NCBI RefSeq assembly: GCF_002355475.1
Contig: NZ_AP014862.1
Location: 1,426,001-1,490,000, forward strand
Reading direction: 5' to 3'
DNA: 64,000 bases
DNA from: Pseudomonas furukawaii
GTDB lineage: Bacteria; Pseudomonadota; Gammaproteobacteria; Pseudomonadales; Pseudomonadaceae
In this document: positions 7,168 through 16,533 of the stretch, piece after piece
Layout: each line of letters begins with the position of its first letter
How positions within the stretch are numbered: the first letter of the stretch is position 1
The notes under the pieces: generated by a model
The model's input: the letters and a program-made list of their open reading frames with translations, nothing else
Databases searched by the model: none
Told to the model about the DNA's origin: nothing
Program-made: the position numbers and the translations under genes

Positions 7168-9324
7168 GTGGATCCAGAAGTCAGTCGCGTTCAAATCAAC
7201 TCCGATCCCCGCGGGCAGCATGACGACCCGCTGCTGGACTCGCTCCTGTCCCTCTGCGTCCTGCACCGCAAGCCGGCCAACCGGGCCATGCTCACCAGCG
7301 GCCTGCCGCTGCCGAAGCAACGTCTGACCGTCGAGTTGCTGCCCCGCGCCGCCGCCCGCGCCGGCCTGCAAGGACGTCTGCTGCACCGGCGCCTGGAGCA
7401 GATCCCGAAGATCGCCTTGCCGGCTCTGCTGCTCCTCAAGAAGGGGCGTTGCGCCGTGTTGCTGGGCTGGAGCGCGCAGGGCGATGCCCGCCTGCTGCTG
7501 AGCGAGAGCGATGGTGGCGAAGTGTCGGTGACCCGCGAGCTGCTGCAGGAGGATTACAGCGGCCAGGTGTTCTTCGCCCAGCCCCAGCACAAGTACGACC
7601 TGGACCAGGGCAGCCTGATCCCGCGCACCCGGTCCTGGTTCCGCGACACCCTCAAGCGTTCCCGCTGGCTCTACATCGACGCCGTGGCGGCCAGCCTGCT
7701 GATCAACCTCATCGGCCTCGGTGCGCCGCTGTTCGTGATGAACGTCTATGACCGCGTGGTGCCCAACCAGGCCGCCGCCACCCTCTGGGTGCTGGCCATC
7801 GGCATCTCCGGCGCCTACCTCTTCGACCTGCTGCTCAAGACCATGCGCGGGCTCTGCCTCGATCTCGCGGGCAAGAAGACCGACCTGATCATCTCCGCCA
7901 CGCTCTTCGAGCGCATCGTCGGCATGGCCATGAAGTACCGCCCGCTGCGGGTCGGCAGCTTCGCCCAGAACATCCATGAGTTCCAGACGCTCAGGGACTT
8001 CCTCGCGTCCCTGACCCTGACCAGCGTCATCGACCTGCCGTTCACCCTGCTGATCCTCCTGGTCATCGGCCTGCTGGGCGGGCCCCTGGTTTGGATTCCG
8101 CTGCTGGCCTTCCCCCTCGCCATGGGGATCAGCTGGTTGCTGCAGAAACCCCTGGTGGCGACCATGGACCGCACCATGGCCCTGGCCGCCGAGCGTCAGT
8201 CCAGCCTGATCGAGACCCTCGCCGGCCTGGACGCGGTGAAGGTGAACAACGCCGAGAGCGATCGCCAGTATCTCTGGGAGCAGACCATCGGCACCCTCGG
8301 CCGCCTCGAACTGCGGGTGAAGATGCTCTCCAGCCTGGCGATGAACCTGACGCTGATGATCCAGCAGTTGGCGGGCGTCGCGATGATAGTCGCCGGCGTC
8401 TACCTGATCATGGCCGGCGACCTCAGCATGGGCGGCCTGATCGCCTGCTACATGCTCAACGGCCGTGCCCTGGGGCCGCTGAGCCAGCTCTCCGGGCTGC
8501 TCACCCGCTACCAGCAGGCGCGCCTGACCATGACCAACGTGGACCAGATGATGGACCTGCCCCAGGAGCGCCAGGAGGGCGAGCAGCCGCTGGTGCGTTC
8601 CAAGCTGCAGGGCAGCCTGGAGCTGCGCCAGGTGAACTTCACCTACCCGCACCAGCAGACCCCGGCCCTGAGCGAGGTGAACCTGATCGTCCGCCCGGGG
8701 GAGAAGATCGGCATCATCGGTCGCAGCGGTTCCGGCAAGAGCTCCCTGGCCAAGCTGATCGTCGGCCTCTACCAGGCCGATTCCGGCAGCCTGCTGGTGG
8801 ACGGCACCGACATCCGCCAGCTGGATGTCAGCGAGCTGCGCCACAACGTCGGCTACGTCCCCCAGGATATCCAGCTGTTCAGCGGCACCCTGCGGGACAA
8901 CCTGATGTCCGGCGCCCGTTACGTGGAGGACGAACTGGTGCTGCAGGCCGCCGAGCTCTCGGGAGTCCACGAGTTCGCCCGACTCCATCCGCAAGGTTAT
9001 GAGCTGCAGGTCGGCGAGCGTGGCCAGAACCTCTCCGGCGGCCAGCGGCAGAACGTCGCCCTGGCGCGCGCACTGCTGCTCGATCCCCCCATCCTGCTGC
9101 TGGACGAGCCCACCAGTTCCATGGACAACCCCGGCGAGGAACGGCTGAAGGAGCGCCTCGCCGCGGTGATCGCCAACAAGACCCTGCTGCTGGTCACCCA
9201 CCGGGCCTCCATGCTTTCCCTGGTGGACCGACTGCTGATCGTCGACCGTGGCCGCATCATCGCGGACGGCCCGAAGGAAGCGGTCATGGAAGCGCTGAAG
9301 AAGGGGCAGATCAGTGTCGCATAA
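7168..9324 (+). CDS. lapB: type I secretion ABC transporter/permease LapB
   Basis: This 718-residue inner-membrane ABC exporter starts at GTG 7168 (MDPEVSRVQINSDPR). Residues 1-140 form a C39-peptidase-like domain without the catalytic Cys motif: the region reads LLSLCVLHRKPANRA. Such C39-like domains hold the substrate rather than cut it. The six-helix membrane domain follows, then the nucleotide-binding domain with Walker A GRSGSGKSS (near residue 518), signature LSGGQ and Walker B LLLLDEPTSS. It powers export of the adhesin together with LapC and LapE. Sequence similarity to P. fluorescens LapB (recalled) is high across the N-terminus. Its 3' end overlaps lapC by 11 bp. Confidence 0.93.
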   Translation: MDPEVSRVQINSDPRGQHDDPLLDSLLSLCVLHRKPANRAMLTSGLPLPKQRLTVELLPRAAARAGLQGRLLHRRLEQIPKIALPALLLLKKGRCAVLLGWSAQGDARLLLSESDGGEVSVTRELLQEDYSGQVFFAQPQHKYDLDQGSLIPRTRSWFRDTLKRSRWLYIDAVAASLLINLIGLGAPLFVMNVYDRVVPNQAAATLWVLAIGISGAYLFDLLLKTMRGLCLDLAGKKTDLIISATLFERIVGMAMKYRPLRVGSFAQNIHEFQTLRDFLASLTLTSVIDLPFTLLILLVIGLLGGPLVWIPLLAFPLAMGISWLLQKPLVATMDRTMALAAERQSSLIETLAGLDAVKVNNAESDRQYLWEQTIGTLGRLELRVKMLSSLAMNLTLMIQQLAGVAMIVAGVYLIMAGDLSMGGLIACYMLNGRALGPLSQLSGLLTRYQQARLTMTNVDQMMDLPQERQEGEQPLVRSKLQGSLELRQVNFTYPHQQTPALSEVNLIVRPGEKIGIIGRSGSGKSSLAKLIVGLYQADSGSLLVDGTDIRQLDVSELRHNVGYVPQDIQLFSGTLRDNLMSGARYVEDELVLQAAELSGVHEFARLHPQGYELQVGERGQNLSGGQRQNVALARALLLDPPILLLDEPTSSMDNPGEERLKERLAAVIANKTLLLVTHRASMLSLVDRLLIVDRGRIIADGPKEAVMEALKKGQISVA

Positions 9325-10672
9325 GGCCATCGGCATGTTTCGCCAGTACTTCAAGGGCGGCGAGTCGCTGTCCGACCAGCCCCTTCCCGAGGTCAGCAAG
9401 GCCCTGGTGGAAGACGCGCCGCGCGTGGTGCGCCTGACCATCTGGACGCTGCTGGGTTTCACCCTGTTCCTCGGCTTCTGGGCCCATTTCGCCGAGATCG
9501 ACGAGGTGACCCGTGGCGAGGGCAAGGCGATCCCGTCCTCCAAGCTGCAGAAGGTGTCCAACCTGGAAGGCGGCATCGTTTCAGAGCTGTTCGTCCGTGA
9601 GGGGCAGGTGGTGGAAGTGGGGGCGCCGCTGTTGCGCCTGGACCCCACCCGCTTCGAGTCCAACGTCGGCGAAACCGAGGCGGACCGCAATGCCATGCAG
9701 CTCCGGGTGGAGCGTCTCAGCGCCGAGGTGAACGACCAGCCGCTGATCATCTCCGAGGAGCTGCGCAGTCTCGCGCCCGAACAGGCGGCCAGCGAGGAAG
9801 CCCTGTACGCGAGTCGTCGGCAACAACTGAACGACGAAGTGGGCGGCCTGGAACAGCAACTGGTCCAGCGTCGCCAGGAGCTGCAGGAGTTCATCTCCAA
9901 GCAGGCCCAGTTCCGCAACAGCCTGCAGTTGCTGCGGCAGGAAATCGCCATCTCCGAGCCCCTGGTGGCCGAAGGGGCGATTTCCCGGGTGGAAGTCCTG
10001 CGCCTGCGCCGCGCCGAGGTGGAGACCCGTGGCCAGCTGGATGCGACCTCCCTCGCCATCCCCCGCGCCGAGTCGGCCATCAAGGAAGCCGAGAACAAGA
10101 TCGCCGAGACCCGCTCGCGTTTTCGCAGCGAGGCCCTGGGCCAGCTGAACGAGGCGCGTACCGAGCTGAAGAAGGCCAATGCCACGGGCAAGGCGCTGGA
10201 GGACCGGGTCAAGCGCACCCTGGTCACCTCGCCGGTGCGGGGCATCGTCAAGCAGCTGCTGGTGAACACCATCGGCGGCGTGATCCAGCCCGGCAGCGAC
10301 CTGGTGGAGATCGTGCCCCTGGACGACACCCTGCTGGTGGAGGCCCGCATCCGGCCCCAGGACATCGCCTTCCTGCACCCGGGCCAGCGGGCCATGGTCA
10401 AGTTCACCGCCTACGACTTCACCATCTACGGCGGCCTGGAGGCCGAGCTGGAGCAGATCGGCGCGGACACCGTGACCGACGAGGACGGCAACAGCTTCTA
10501 CCTGATCAAGCTGCGCACCCGCAAAAGTCATCTCGGATCCGACGACAAGCCGTTGCTGATCATCCCCGGCATGGTGGCCTCGGTGGACATCATGACCGGC
10601 AAGAAAAGCATCCTCAGCTACCTGCTGAAACCCATCATCCGGGCCCGCGCCGAGGCGCTGCGGGAGCGTTGA
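9314..10672 (+). CDS. lapC: HlyD-family membrane fusion protein LapC
   Basis: This 452-residue periplasmic adaptor links LapB to LapE. It has one N-terminal membrane helix (LTIWTLLGFTLFLGFWAHF), a long coiled-coil hairpin rich in Gln/Glu/Arg (about residues 130-290) and a lipoyl/beta-barrel part (LVTSPVRGIVKQLLV ... GGVIQPGSDLVEIVPLDD) typical of HlyD proteins. The GTG at 9314 overlaps lapB and has a purine-rich SD (AAGGGG). ATG 9335 (MFRQYFKGG) is an alternative that fits the start of LapC proteins better. The operon ends here without a clear T-run terminator. Confidence 0.92.
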   Translation: MSHKAIGMFRQYFKGGESLSDQPLPEVSKALVEDAPRVVRLTIWTLLGFTLFLGFWAHFAEIDEVTRGEGKAIPSSKLQKVSNLEGGIVSELFVREGQVVEVGAPLLRLDPTRFESNVGETEADRNAMQLRVERLSAEVNDQPLIISEELRSLAPEQAASEEALYASRRQQLNDEVGGLEQQLVQRRQELQEFISKQAQFRNSLQLLRQEIAISEPLVAEGAISRVEVLRLRRAEVETRGQLDATSLAIPRAESAIKEAENKIAETRSRFRSEALGQLNEARTELKKANATGKALEDRVKRTLVTSPVRGIVKQLLVNTIGGVIQPGSDLVEIVPLDDTLLVEARIRPQDIAFLHPGQRAMVKFTAYDFTIYGGLEAELEQIGADTVTDEDGNSFYLIKLRTRKSHLGSDDKPLLIIPGMVASVDIMTGKKSILSYLLKPIIRARAEALRER

Positions 10673-10739
10673 GATCAGCGCCGGGAACGGCGTCCTTGGG
10701 CGCGTTGCACCCCACGGGATGCCGATGCGCGGGCGCTAT

Positions 10740-10790
10740 CCGGTAGCCCCGATGGAATCCGCGAGCGGGGTTCCGGCGGGGCCCGGACTT
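10740..10790. repeat. degenerate REP-like palindromic repeat downstream of lapC
   Basis: The segment contains GTAGCCCCGATGGAATCC, then GGGGTTCC and GGCCCGGACTTCATCC. These are imperfect copies of the GTAGCCCGG...CCGGGCTAC palindromes scattered in many Pseudomonas genomes; a cleaner copy is at 43405-43428. It lies between the convergent ends of lapC and the mmsB-like gene. Confidence 0.4.
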
Positions 10791-10842
10791 CATCCTCGCG
10801 ACGGGTCTTGCGTACCAGGGGCCCGGTTCCCGGGGCGCGGGG

Positions 10843-11727
10843 TCATTCCACGAACAGCTTCTGCACCACCGAGAAGTCCTTCCTGCCCTGGCCCTGTTTC
10901 AGCAACAGCCGATAGAGCTGCAGCGCCAGGGCGCCCATGGGCGTGCTGGAGAGGCTGTTCTGCGCGGTTTCCTGGGCCAGGCCCAGGTCCTTGGCCATCA
11001 GCTCGGCCATGAACCCCCCTTCGTACTCGCGGCTCGCCGGGGCGTTGGGCATCACGCCGGGCCAGGGGTTGTAGCGTTCCAGCACCCAGTTGCCGCCGGA
11101 GCTCTGGCGCATGATCTCCGCCAGCACCGCCGGATCCAGCCCGTTGGCCACGCCCAGGGCCATGGATTCTGCGGTGGCGATCATCTGCACCGCCAGCACC
11201 TGGTTGTTGCACACCTTGGCCACCTGGCCGGCGCCATCGGGGCCGGCGTGGAAGATGTTCTTGCCCATGGCCTCGAAGATCGGCCGCGCCCGCTCCAGGG
11301 CCGCCGCTTCGCCACCCACCATGAAGGTGAGGGTGCCTGCGGCGGCGCCGGCGGTGCCGCCGGACACCGGCGCATCCAGCAGGTCGATGCCCCGGGCGCG
11401 CGCTTCGGCGTGGACCTTGCGTGCCGACTCGGGCGCGATGGTGGAGCACTCCAGCACCAGGCTGCCGGGGGCGATGGCCTGCAGCAGGCCATCCTCGCCC
11501 AGCAGCAGGCCTTCCACATGCCGGCTGGCCGGCAGCATGGTGATGACCACCGCCGTACCGGCCACGGCCTCGCGGGCGTCCGTCGCCGAGGTGGCGCCCT
11601 CGGCGGCGAGTTCGTCGACGGCGCTGCGTACCAGGTCATGCACTCGCAGCCGGTAACCGGCCTTGAGCAGGTTGCGGGCCATGGGCAGGCCCATGTGGCC
11701 GAGTCCGATAAAGGCGATGTCGCTCAT
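10843..11727 (-). CDS. mmsB: beta-hydroxyacid dehydrogenase (3-hydroxyisobutyrate dehydrogenase family)
   Basis: This 294-residue NAD-dependent enzyme has a Rossmann start IAFIGLGHMGLPMARNL, the substrate motif DAPVSGGTAGAAAGTL and the catalytic-lysine region GAGQVAKVCNN. As last gene of an acyl-CoA degradation operon it most simply oxidises 3-hydroxyisobutyrate to methylmalonate semialdehyde in valine breakdown. One caution: the P. aeruginosa gene at the equivalent place (PA0743, from memory) was reported to act best on L-serine, and the true mmsB of that species lies elsewhere. The family is certain but the physiological substrate is not. It begins 42 bp after the hydrolase gene ends. Confidence 0.85.
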   Translation of the reverse strand: MSDIAFIGLGHMGLPMARNLLKAGYRLRVHDLVRSAVDELAAEGATSATDAREAVAGTAVVITMLPASRHVEGLLLGEDGLLQAIAPGSLVLECSTIAPESARKVHAEARARGIDLLDAPVSGGTAGAAAGTLTFMVGGEAAALERARPIFEAMGKNIFHAGPDGAGQVAKVCNNQVLAVQMIATAESMALGVANGLDPAVLAEIMRQSSGGNWVLERYNPWPGVMPNAPASREYEGGFMAELMAKDLGLAQETAQNSLSSTPMGALALQLYRLLLKQGQGRKDFSVVQKLFVE

Positions 11728-11769
11728 GCTGCGTCTCCTTGGCCCGGCCGTCCGGTCTCGGGCCTCTGG

Positions 11770-12873
11770 TCAGAGATCGTCCAGGGGGTGCGGGCCGTCC
11801 CACACCGGCTCGAAGTGGGCTTCGATCACCGCCCGGGGGATGGCCGACACGTCCGGCCAGTGCCAGCGCGGGGCGTTGTCCTTGTCGATGAGGCGCGCCC
11901 GCACACCCTCCGGGAACTCCGGATGGCGGCAGCAGTTCAGGCTCATGGCGTATTCCATGCGGAACACCTCCGCCAGGGACAGGTGCCGGGCTCGGCGGAT
12001 CTGCTCCCAGACCAGGTGGGCGGTGAGGGGGCAGCCGTTGGCCAGGGTCTTGGCGGCGCGGGCCAGGGGTACGTCGGCATCGTGCTGCAGGGCGGTCATG
12101 GCCTTCCAGGCCGCCGGCAGGTCGGCCACGTCCAGCAGTGCGTCGATGCGCGGTCGGCGCGGCAGCCACTGGGCCTCCGGCAACTGGCTGCGGGCTTCCT
12201 GTTCCAGGGCCTTGAGCAGGCTGTTGAGCTGCTGGCCGGCCTGCGACTGCCAGTTCAGCTGGACCAGCCCGCCGAGCAGGGCCTCCTGCTGGTCATCCAG
12301 CAGGAAACGGTCGGCCAGGTTCAGGTCCAGGGCGTCGCGGGCGTTGATGGAGCCGGCCCCGAGCCCCAGAAACAGGCCGAGCTTGCCCGGCAGGCGGGCG
12401 AGGAACCAGCTGCCGCCCACGTCGGGATAGAGCCCGATGCTGATTTCCGGCATCCCCAGGCGGCTGGAGGGCGTGACGATGCGGATCGACGCACCCTGCA
12501 TCAGGCCCATGCCGCCACCCAGCACGTGGCCGTGGGCCCAGCAGATGAACGGCTTGGGGTAGGTATGGATGCGATGGTCCAGGCGGTATTCATCGGCGAA
12601 GAAGCGGCCCGCCAGCGGGGGCACCACGCCCGGGTGTTCGCGGCAGGCGTCCACCAGCTTGCGCACGTCGCCGCCGGCGCAGAAGGCCTTGGGGCCGGCG
12701 CCCCGCAGCAGCACGCAGACGATCTCCGGGTCGCTGGCCCAGGTGCGCAGCCTGGCGTCCAGCGCCTCGATCATCGGCAGGGACAGGGCATTGAGGCTGG
12801 TCTCGGCATCCAGGGTGGCGATGCCGATGCGGGCCCCGTGAAGGCCGCTGCGTTCTTCGAAGCTCAGGTTCAT
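11770..12873 (-). CDS. 3-hydroxyisobutyryl-CoA hydrolase-like enoyl-CoA hydratase/isomerase family protein
   Basis: This protein of about 367 residues (MNLSFEERSGLHGARIGIAT) belongs to the crotonase superfamily. Its length and motifs (GAGPKAFCAGGDVRKLVDA, WAHGHVLGGGMGLMQGAS, PEISIGLYPDVGGSWFLARL) fit the 3-hydroxyisobutyryl-CoA hydrolase group, which releases free 3-hydroxyisobutyrate for the neighbouring dehydrogenase. Possible starts are GTG 12888 (overlapping the upstream stop), ATG 12879 and ATG 12873. I prefer 12873 because GAGAA lies a normal SD distance before it. Translational coupling to the enoyl-CoA hydratase gene is likely. Confidence 0.85.
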   Translation of the reverse strand: MNLSFEERSGLHGARIGIATLDAETSLNALSLPMIEALDARLRTWASDPEIVCVLLRGAGPKAFCAGGDVRKLVDACREHPGVVPPLAGRFFADEYRLDHRIHTYPKPFICWAHGHVLGGGMGLMQGASIRIVTPSSRLGMPEISIGLYPDVGGSWFLARLPGKLGLFLGLGAGSINARDALDLNLADRFLLDDQQEALLGGLVQLNWQSQAGQQLNSLLKALEQEARSQLPEAQWLPRRPRIDALLDVADLPAAWKAMTALQHDADVPLARAAKTLANGCPLTAHLVWEQIRRARHLSLAEVFRMEYAMSLNCCRHPEFPEGVRARLIDKDNAPRWHWPDVSAIPRAVIEAHFEPVWDGPHPLDDL

Positions 12874-12884
12874 GGTCATTCTCG

Positions 12885-13703
12885 TCACTTGTTTCGCCAG
12901 TGCGGGTCGCGTTTTTCCAGGAAGGCGTTGACACCCTCGCGGGTGTCCTCGGCGTCGAACAGGTCGACGAAGCGCTCACGTTCCTCCGGCAGCCAGCCGT
13001 TGGGCCCGCGTTCGCGCGCCCCCTGGATCAGCGGTTTGATGGTGCGCACCGCCACGGGGCTCTGCCGCGCCACCTTGGCTGCCAGCAGCAGGGCGGTGCC
13101 ACGGGCTTCGCCACTGTCCACCACCTGTTCCACCAGGCCGATGCGCAGGGCGGTCTCGGCGTCCACCCGCTCGCCGCAGAGGATCATGCGCTTGGCCCAG
13201 CCTTCGCCCACCAGCCAGGGCAGCGCCTGGGTGCCGCCGGCGCAGGGCAGGAGGCCGACCGTGGCTTCCGGCAGGCCCATCTGGGCCTGGCGTTCGGCGA
13301 TGCGGATGTCGCAGGCCAGGGCGCACTCCAGTCCGCCGCCCATGGCGTAGCCATTGATGGCGGCGATGGAGACGCCACGGAAGTCCCGCAGGGCCTCGAA
13401 GGCTTCGCCGAATCGACGGGCCATTTCGCGGGCGCGGGCCTTGTCGCCGTCGGCGAAGAGGTTGAGGTCGGCGCCGGCGCTGAAGAACTTCTGGCCCTGG
13501 CCGGTCACCACCAGGGCGTAGATGCCGTCGTCATGGTTCAGGTGCTCGATCAGTTGCTTGAGGCCGATCAGCGACTCACGGTCCCAGGTGTTGGCCGGCG
13601 GGTGGTTGATGGTGATCAGCGCGGTGTGCCCGTGCTTCTCCACGGTGAGCTTGTGGGTCAGGTCGAAGATGCCGGGCTGATAGGGTTCTACGGCGGTGCT
13701 CAT
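12885..13703 (-). CDS. enoyl-CoA hydratase/isomerase (DspI-like by position)
   Basis: This 272-residue crotonase-fold enzyme has the oxyanion-hole motif SAGADLNLFADG and the two acidic catalytic regions GGGLECALACDI and LPEATVGLLPCAGG. In the valine pathway it would hydrate methacrylyl-CoA to 3-hydroxyisobutyryl-CoA. In P. aeruginosa the gene at this position (PA0745, dspI, recalled) was linked to synthesis of the biofilm-dispersing fatty acid cis-2-decenoate, so an additional role is possible. It sits 18 bp after the acyl-CoA dehydrogenase and overlaps the next gene's possible GTG start. Same length as recalled for PA0745. Confidence 0.87.
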   Translation of the reverse strand: MSTAVEPYQPGIFDLTHKLTVEKHGHTALITINHPPANTWDRESLIGLKQLIEHLNHDDGIYALVVTGQGQKFFSAGADLNLFADGDKARAREMARRFGEAFEALRDFRGVSIAAINGYAMGGGLECALACDIRIAERQAQMGLPEATVGLLPCAGGTQALPWLVGEGWAKRMILCGERVDAETALRIGLVEQVVDSGEARGTALLLAAKVARQSPVAVRTIKPLIQGARERGPNGWLPEERERFVDLFDAEDTREGVNAFLEKRDPHWRNK

Positions 13704-13721
13704 GCAGTTCTCCTTGGATCG

Positions 13722-14885
13722 TCACGACAGGCGGTCGAGGCTGCCGCCCTGTTCCAGTAAACGACGCGCCACGATGACGCGCATGATTTCATTGGTGCCC
13801 TCCAGGATCTGGTGCACCCGGGTGTCCCGTACCCAGCGTTCCAGCGGGTAGTCGTTCAGGTAACCGTAGCCGCCGTGGAGCTGCAGGGCCTCGTTGCAGA
13901 GTTCGAAACACTGATCGGTGGCGAAGCGCTTGGCCATGGCGCAATGCAGGCTGGCCTCGGCGTGCCCCTGGTCGAGGTGATGGGCGGCCAGTCGCACCAT
14001 CTGGCGGCTGGCGGTCAGCGCCGTGAGCATGTCGGCCAGTTTGAACTGCAGCGCCTGGAACTGCGCCAGGGCCTTGCCGAACTGCTTGCGCTCCTCGACG
14101 TAGCGAAGGCTCTGCTCCAGGGCCGCCTGGGCGGCGCCAAGGGAGCAGCTGGCGATATTGAGGCGGCCGCCGTCCAGCCCCTTCATGGCGTAGACGAAGC
14201 CCTGGCCTTCCGGGCCGATGCGGTTGCCGGCGGGAATGCGCACCGCCTCGAAGGTGATGGTGCGGGTGGGTTGGGCACGCCAGCCCATCTTGTCCTCGTT
14301 GCGGCCGTAGCGGATGCCCTCGGCATCGGCCGGCACCAGGAAGCAGGAAATGCCCTTGGCGCCGTCGTCCCCGGTGCGTGCCATCACCACCAGGACCTGG
14401 GTGCTGCCGGCGCCGGAAATGAAGCACTTGCTGCCGTCCAGCACATAGTGATCGCCATCGCGTCGGGCGCGGGTGCGCAGGTGGGCGGCATCGGAGCCGG
14501 CATCCGGCTCGGTCAGGCAGTAGGAGGCCAGCCGTTCGCCGCTGATCAGGCTGGGCAGCCATTGGGCCTTGAGTGCGGGGTCGCCGAAGGAGGCGAGCAT
14601 CCAGGCGGCCATGTTGTGGATGGTGAGGTAGGCGGTGGTCGCCACGCAGCCTGCCGCCAGCTGCTCGAAGATCAGCGAGGCGGAAAGCCGGGAGAGGCCG
14701 AGGCCGCCGTCCTCCTCGGCGATGTAGAGGCCCAGGTAGCCCTGTTCGGCGGCGCGCCGGATGACGTCCAGGGGGAAGTGGTGCTCGCGGTCCCAGTCGG
14801 CGGCGTGGGGCGCCAGTTCGTGTTGGGCGAAGGCGCGGGCGCTCTCCACCAGCAGGCGTTGTTCTTCGGTGAGGTTGAAATCCAT
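13722..14885 (-). CDS. acyl-CoA dehydrogenase (isobutyryl-CoA dehydrogenase-like)
   Basis: This 387-residue FAD enzyme has an intact ACAD signature (YCLTEPDAGSDAAHLRTRA) and the C-terminal motif LQLHGGYGYLNDYPLERWVRD, followed by the base-containing segment QILEGTNEIMRVIVARRLL with its Glu. It oxidises a short branched acyl-CoA, with isobutyryl-CoA to methacrylyl-CoA the best fit to its neighbours. The gene lies between the mmsA-type dehydrogenase (90-bp gap) and the enoyl-CoA hydratase. Exact chain specificity cannot be read from sequence alone. Confidence 0.88.
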   Translation of the reverse strand: MDFNLTEEQRLLVESARAFAQHELAPHAADWDREHHFPLDVIRRAAEQGYLGLYIAEEDGGLGLSRLSASLIFEQLAAGCVATTAYLTIHNMAAWMLASFGDPALKAQWLPSLISGERLASYCLTEPDAGSDAAHLRTRARRDGDHYVLDGSKCFISGAGSTQVLVVMARTGDDGAKGISCFLVPADAEGIRYGRNEDKMGWRAQPTRTITFEAVRIPAGNRIGPEGQGFVYAMKGLDGGRLNIASCSLGAAQAALEQSLRYVEERKQFGKALAQFQALQFKLADMLTALTASRQMVRLAAHHLDQGHAEASLHCAMAKRFATDQCFELCNEALQLHGGYGYLNDYPLERWVRDTRVHQILEGTNEIMRVIVARRLLEQGGSLDRLS

Positions 14886-14975
14886 AGGTCTAGGTCTTGG
14901 TCGCTATAAGCCGAATCATGCGGAAGCGCGCTTGCGATCCGTTCGGGGTCGCGCGCGGAACGCACTCCCGCGGTC

Positions 14976-16469
14976 CTATTTCAGGTGGATGGTCATGTTC
15001 GGGCCAGTCACCGGTGCATCGTCGAACCAGCGACTGGTCACCGTCTTGGTCTCGGTGTAGAAGCGCACCGCCTGTTTGCCGTAGGCGTGCAGGTCGCCGT
15101 AGAAGGAGCCCTTCCAACCCGTGAAGGAGAAGAAGGGCAGGGGCACCGGAATGGGCACGTTGATGCCCACCTGGCCCACTTCCACCGCGTGCTGGAAGTG
15201 CCGCGCGGCGCCTCCGGAGCGGGTGAACAGGCTGGTGCCGTTGCCGTAGGGGTTGGCGTTCACCAGGGCGATGGCCTCGTCCAGGGTGTCCACTTCCAGG
15301 CAGATCAGCACCGGACCGAATATTTCCTCCCGGTACAGGCCCATTCGGGTGGTCACGCCCCGGAACAGGGTCGGGCCCAGCCAGTTGCCCTGGGGGAAAC
15401 CCTCCACCTCACAGCGGGAGCCGTCCAGCAGGCACTCGGCGCCCTCGGCCTTGCCCTCGGCGATCAGGCGCAGGACCCGTTGCCGGGCCTGCTGGCTGAT
15501 GAGCGGGCCGAAGGCGGCCTGGGCATCCTTCCAGTGGCCGGGGCGCAGGGTCGCCATCTGTTCCGCCAGTTCGGGAATCCAGGCCCGCGATTCACCCACG
15601 AACACGGCCACGCTGATGGCCATGCAGCGCTGGCCGGCGGCGCCGCAACTGGCGCCGACCAGGTTGCTCAGCACCTGCTCCTTGTGGGCGTCGGGCAGCA
15701 CCACCATGTGGTTCTTGGCGCCGGCGAAGGCCTGCACCCGTTTCAGGTGCGCGGTGCCGGTGCGGTAGATGTGCTGGCCCACCGGCACCGAGCCGACGAA
15801 GGAAATGGCCCGCACGTCGGGGTGCGTGAGCAGGGCGTCCACCTGCTCGCGGCCACCGTGGAGCACCTGCAGCACCCCCCCGGGCGCACCCGCTTCGAGG
15901 AAGAGTTCGGCCAGGCGATTGGGGGTCAGCGGGTCCTGCTCGGAGGGCTTGAGGACGAAGGTGTTGCCGCAGGCGATGGCCAGGGGAAACATCCACAGCG
16001 GGATCATCGCGGGGAAATTGAAGGGGGTGATGCCGACGCACACGCCGAGGGGTTGCACCCAGCTGGCGATGTCGATGTCGCGGGCGATGTTTTCCGCCGT
16101 CTCACCCATCATCAGGCTGGCCACATTGGCGGCATGCTCGACCACCTCGATGCCGCGCCAGACGTCGCCCTTGGCGTCGGCGAAGGTCTTGCCGGTCTCG
16201 CGGGCCAGCAACTCGGCCAGTTCGTCGTGGTGTTCCTTGAGCAGTTGCTGGTAGCGCAGCATCAGGCGGGCCCGTTCGGGCACCGGCACCTCGCGCCAGC
16301 TGGCGAAGGCGGACTGGGCGCTGGCCACCGCGGCCTCGATTTCTTCCGCCGTGGCCTTGGGCGCCAGGGCGAGGACATCCTGGGTCGCCGGATCGGTCAC
16401 TTCGATCAGTTCGCGGGCGCGGCTTTCGCGCCACTGTCCGTCGATCAGTTGGGGGATGGTCCTGGGCAT
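14976..16469 (-). CDS. mmsA: CoA-acylating methylmalonate-semialdehyde dehydrogenase
   Basis: The chosen start (ATG 16469, [20 protein letters not shown]) gives 497 residues, the usual MmsA length; upstream codons in the frame look non-coding. Aldehyde dehydrogenase landmarks are present: [20 protein letters not shown], the nucleotide-binding stretch [13 protein letters not shown], and the catalytic Cys in [15 protein letters not shown]. It converts methylmalonate (or malonate) semialdehyde to propionyl- (acetyl-) CoA, the last step of valine catabolism in this operon. P. aeruginosa has two copies (PA0747 here, PA3570 = mmsA), so this may be the paralogue. A leader motif AAGAACAAGAAA (16503-16514) may bind Hfq/Crc. 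Confidence 0.88.
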   Translation of the reverse strand: MPRTIPQLIDGQWRESRARELIEVTDPATQDVLALAPKATAEEIEAAVASAQSAFASWREVPVPERARLMLRYQQLLKEHHDELAELLARETGKTFADAKGDVWRGIEVVEHAANVASLMMGETAENIARDIDIASWVQPLGVCVGITPFNFPAMIPLWMFPLAIACGNTFVLKPSEQDPLTPNRLAELFLEAGAPGGVLQVLHGGREQVDALLTHPDVRAISFVGSVPVGQHIYRTGTAHLKRVQAFAGAKNHMVVLPDAHKEQVLSNLVGASCGAAGQRCMAISVAVFVGESRAWIPELAEQMATLRPGHWKDAQAAFGPLISQQARQRVLRLIAEGKAEGAECLLDGSRCEVEGFPQGNWLGPTLFRGVTTRMGLYREEIFGPVLICLEVDTLDEAIALVNANPYGNGTSLFTRSGGAARHFQHAVEVGQVGINVPIPVPLPFFSFTGWKGSFYGDLHAYGKQAVRFYTETKTVTSRWFDDAPVTGPNMTIHLK

Positions 16470-16502
16470 CTCGCACTCCACCCGCCAGGCGGGACCTTGT
16501 GG

Positions 16503-16514
16503 TTTCTTGTTCTT
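16503..16514 (-). promoter_or_regulatory. A-rich candidate Hfq/Crc (CA) motif in the mmsA leader
   Basis: On the minus strand the leader reads AAGAACAAGAAACC, matching the AANAANAA-type catabolite-activity motif. It lies about 35-45 nt before the start codon, farther than is usual for direct blocking of the ribosome. Confidence 0.35.
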
Positions 16515-16533
16515 ATAGCGGCCGCCGAGCCAC

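Noticed and set aside
7009-10407. A 1132-residue minus-strand frame opposite lapB/lapC
   Set aside because: Its composition is typical of antisense in GC-rich DNA, with no family motif. lapB and lapC on the plus strand have complete ABC and HlyD motifs.
11248-13350. A 700-residue plus-strand frame over the acyl-CoA genes
   Set aside because: It is opposite three well-recognised catabolic enzymes with intact active-site motifs and has no domain itself.
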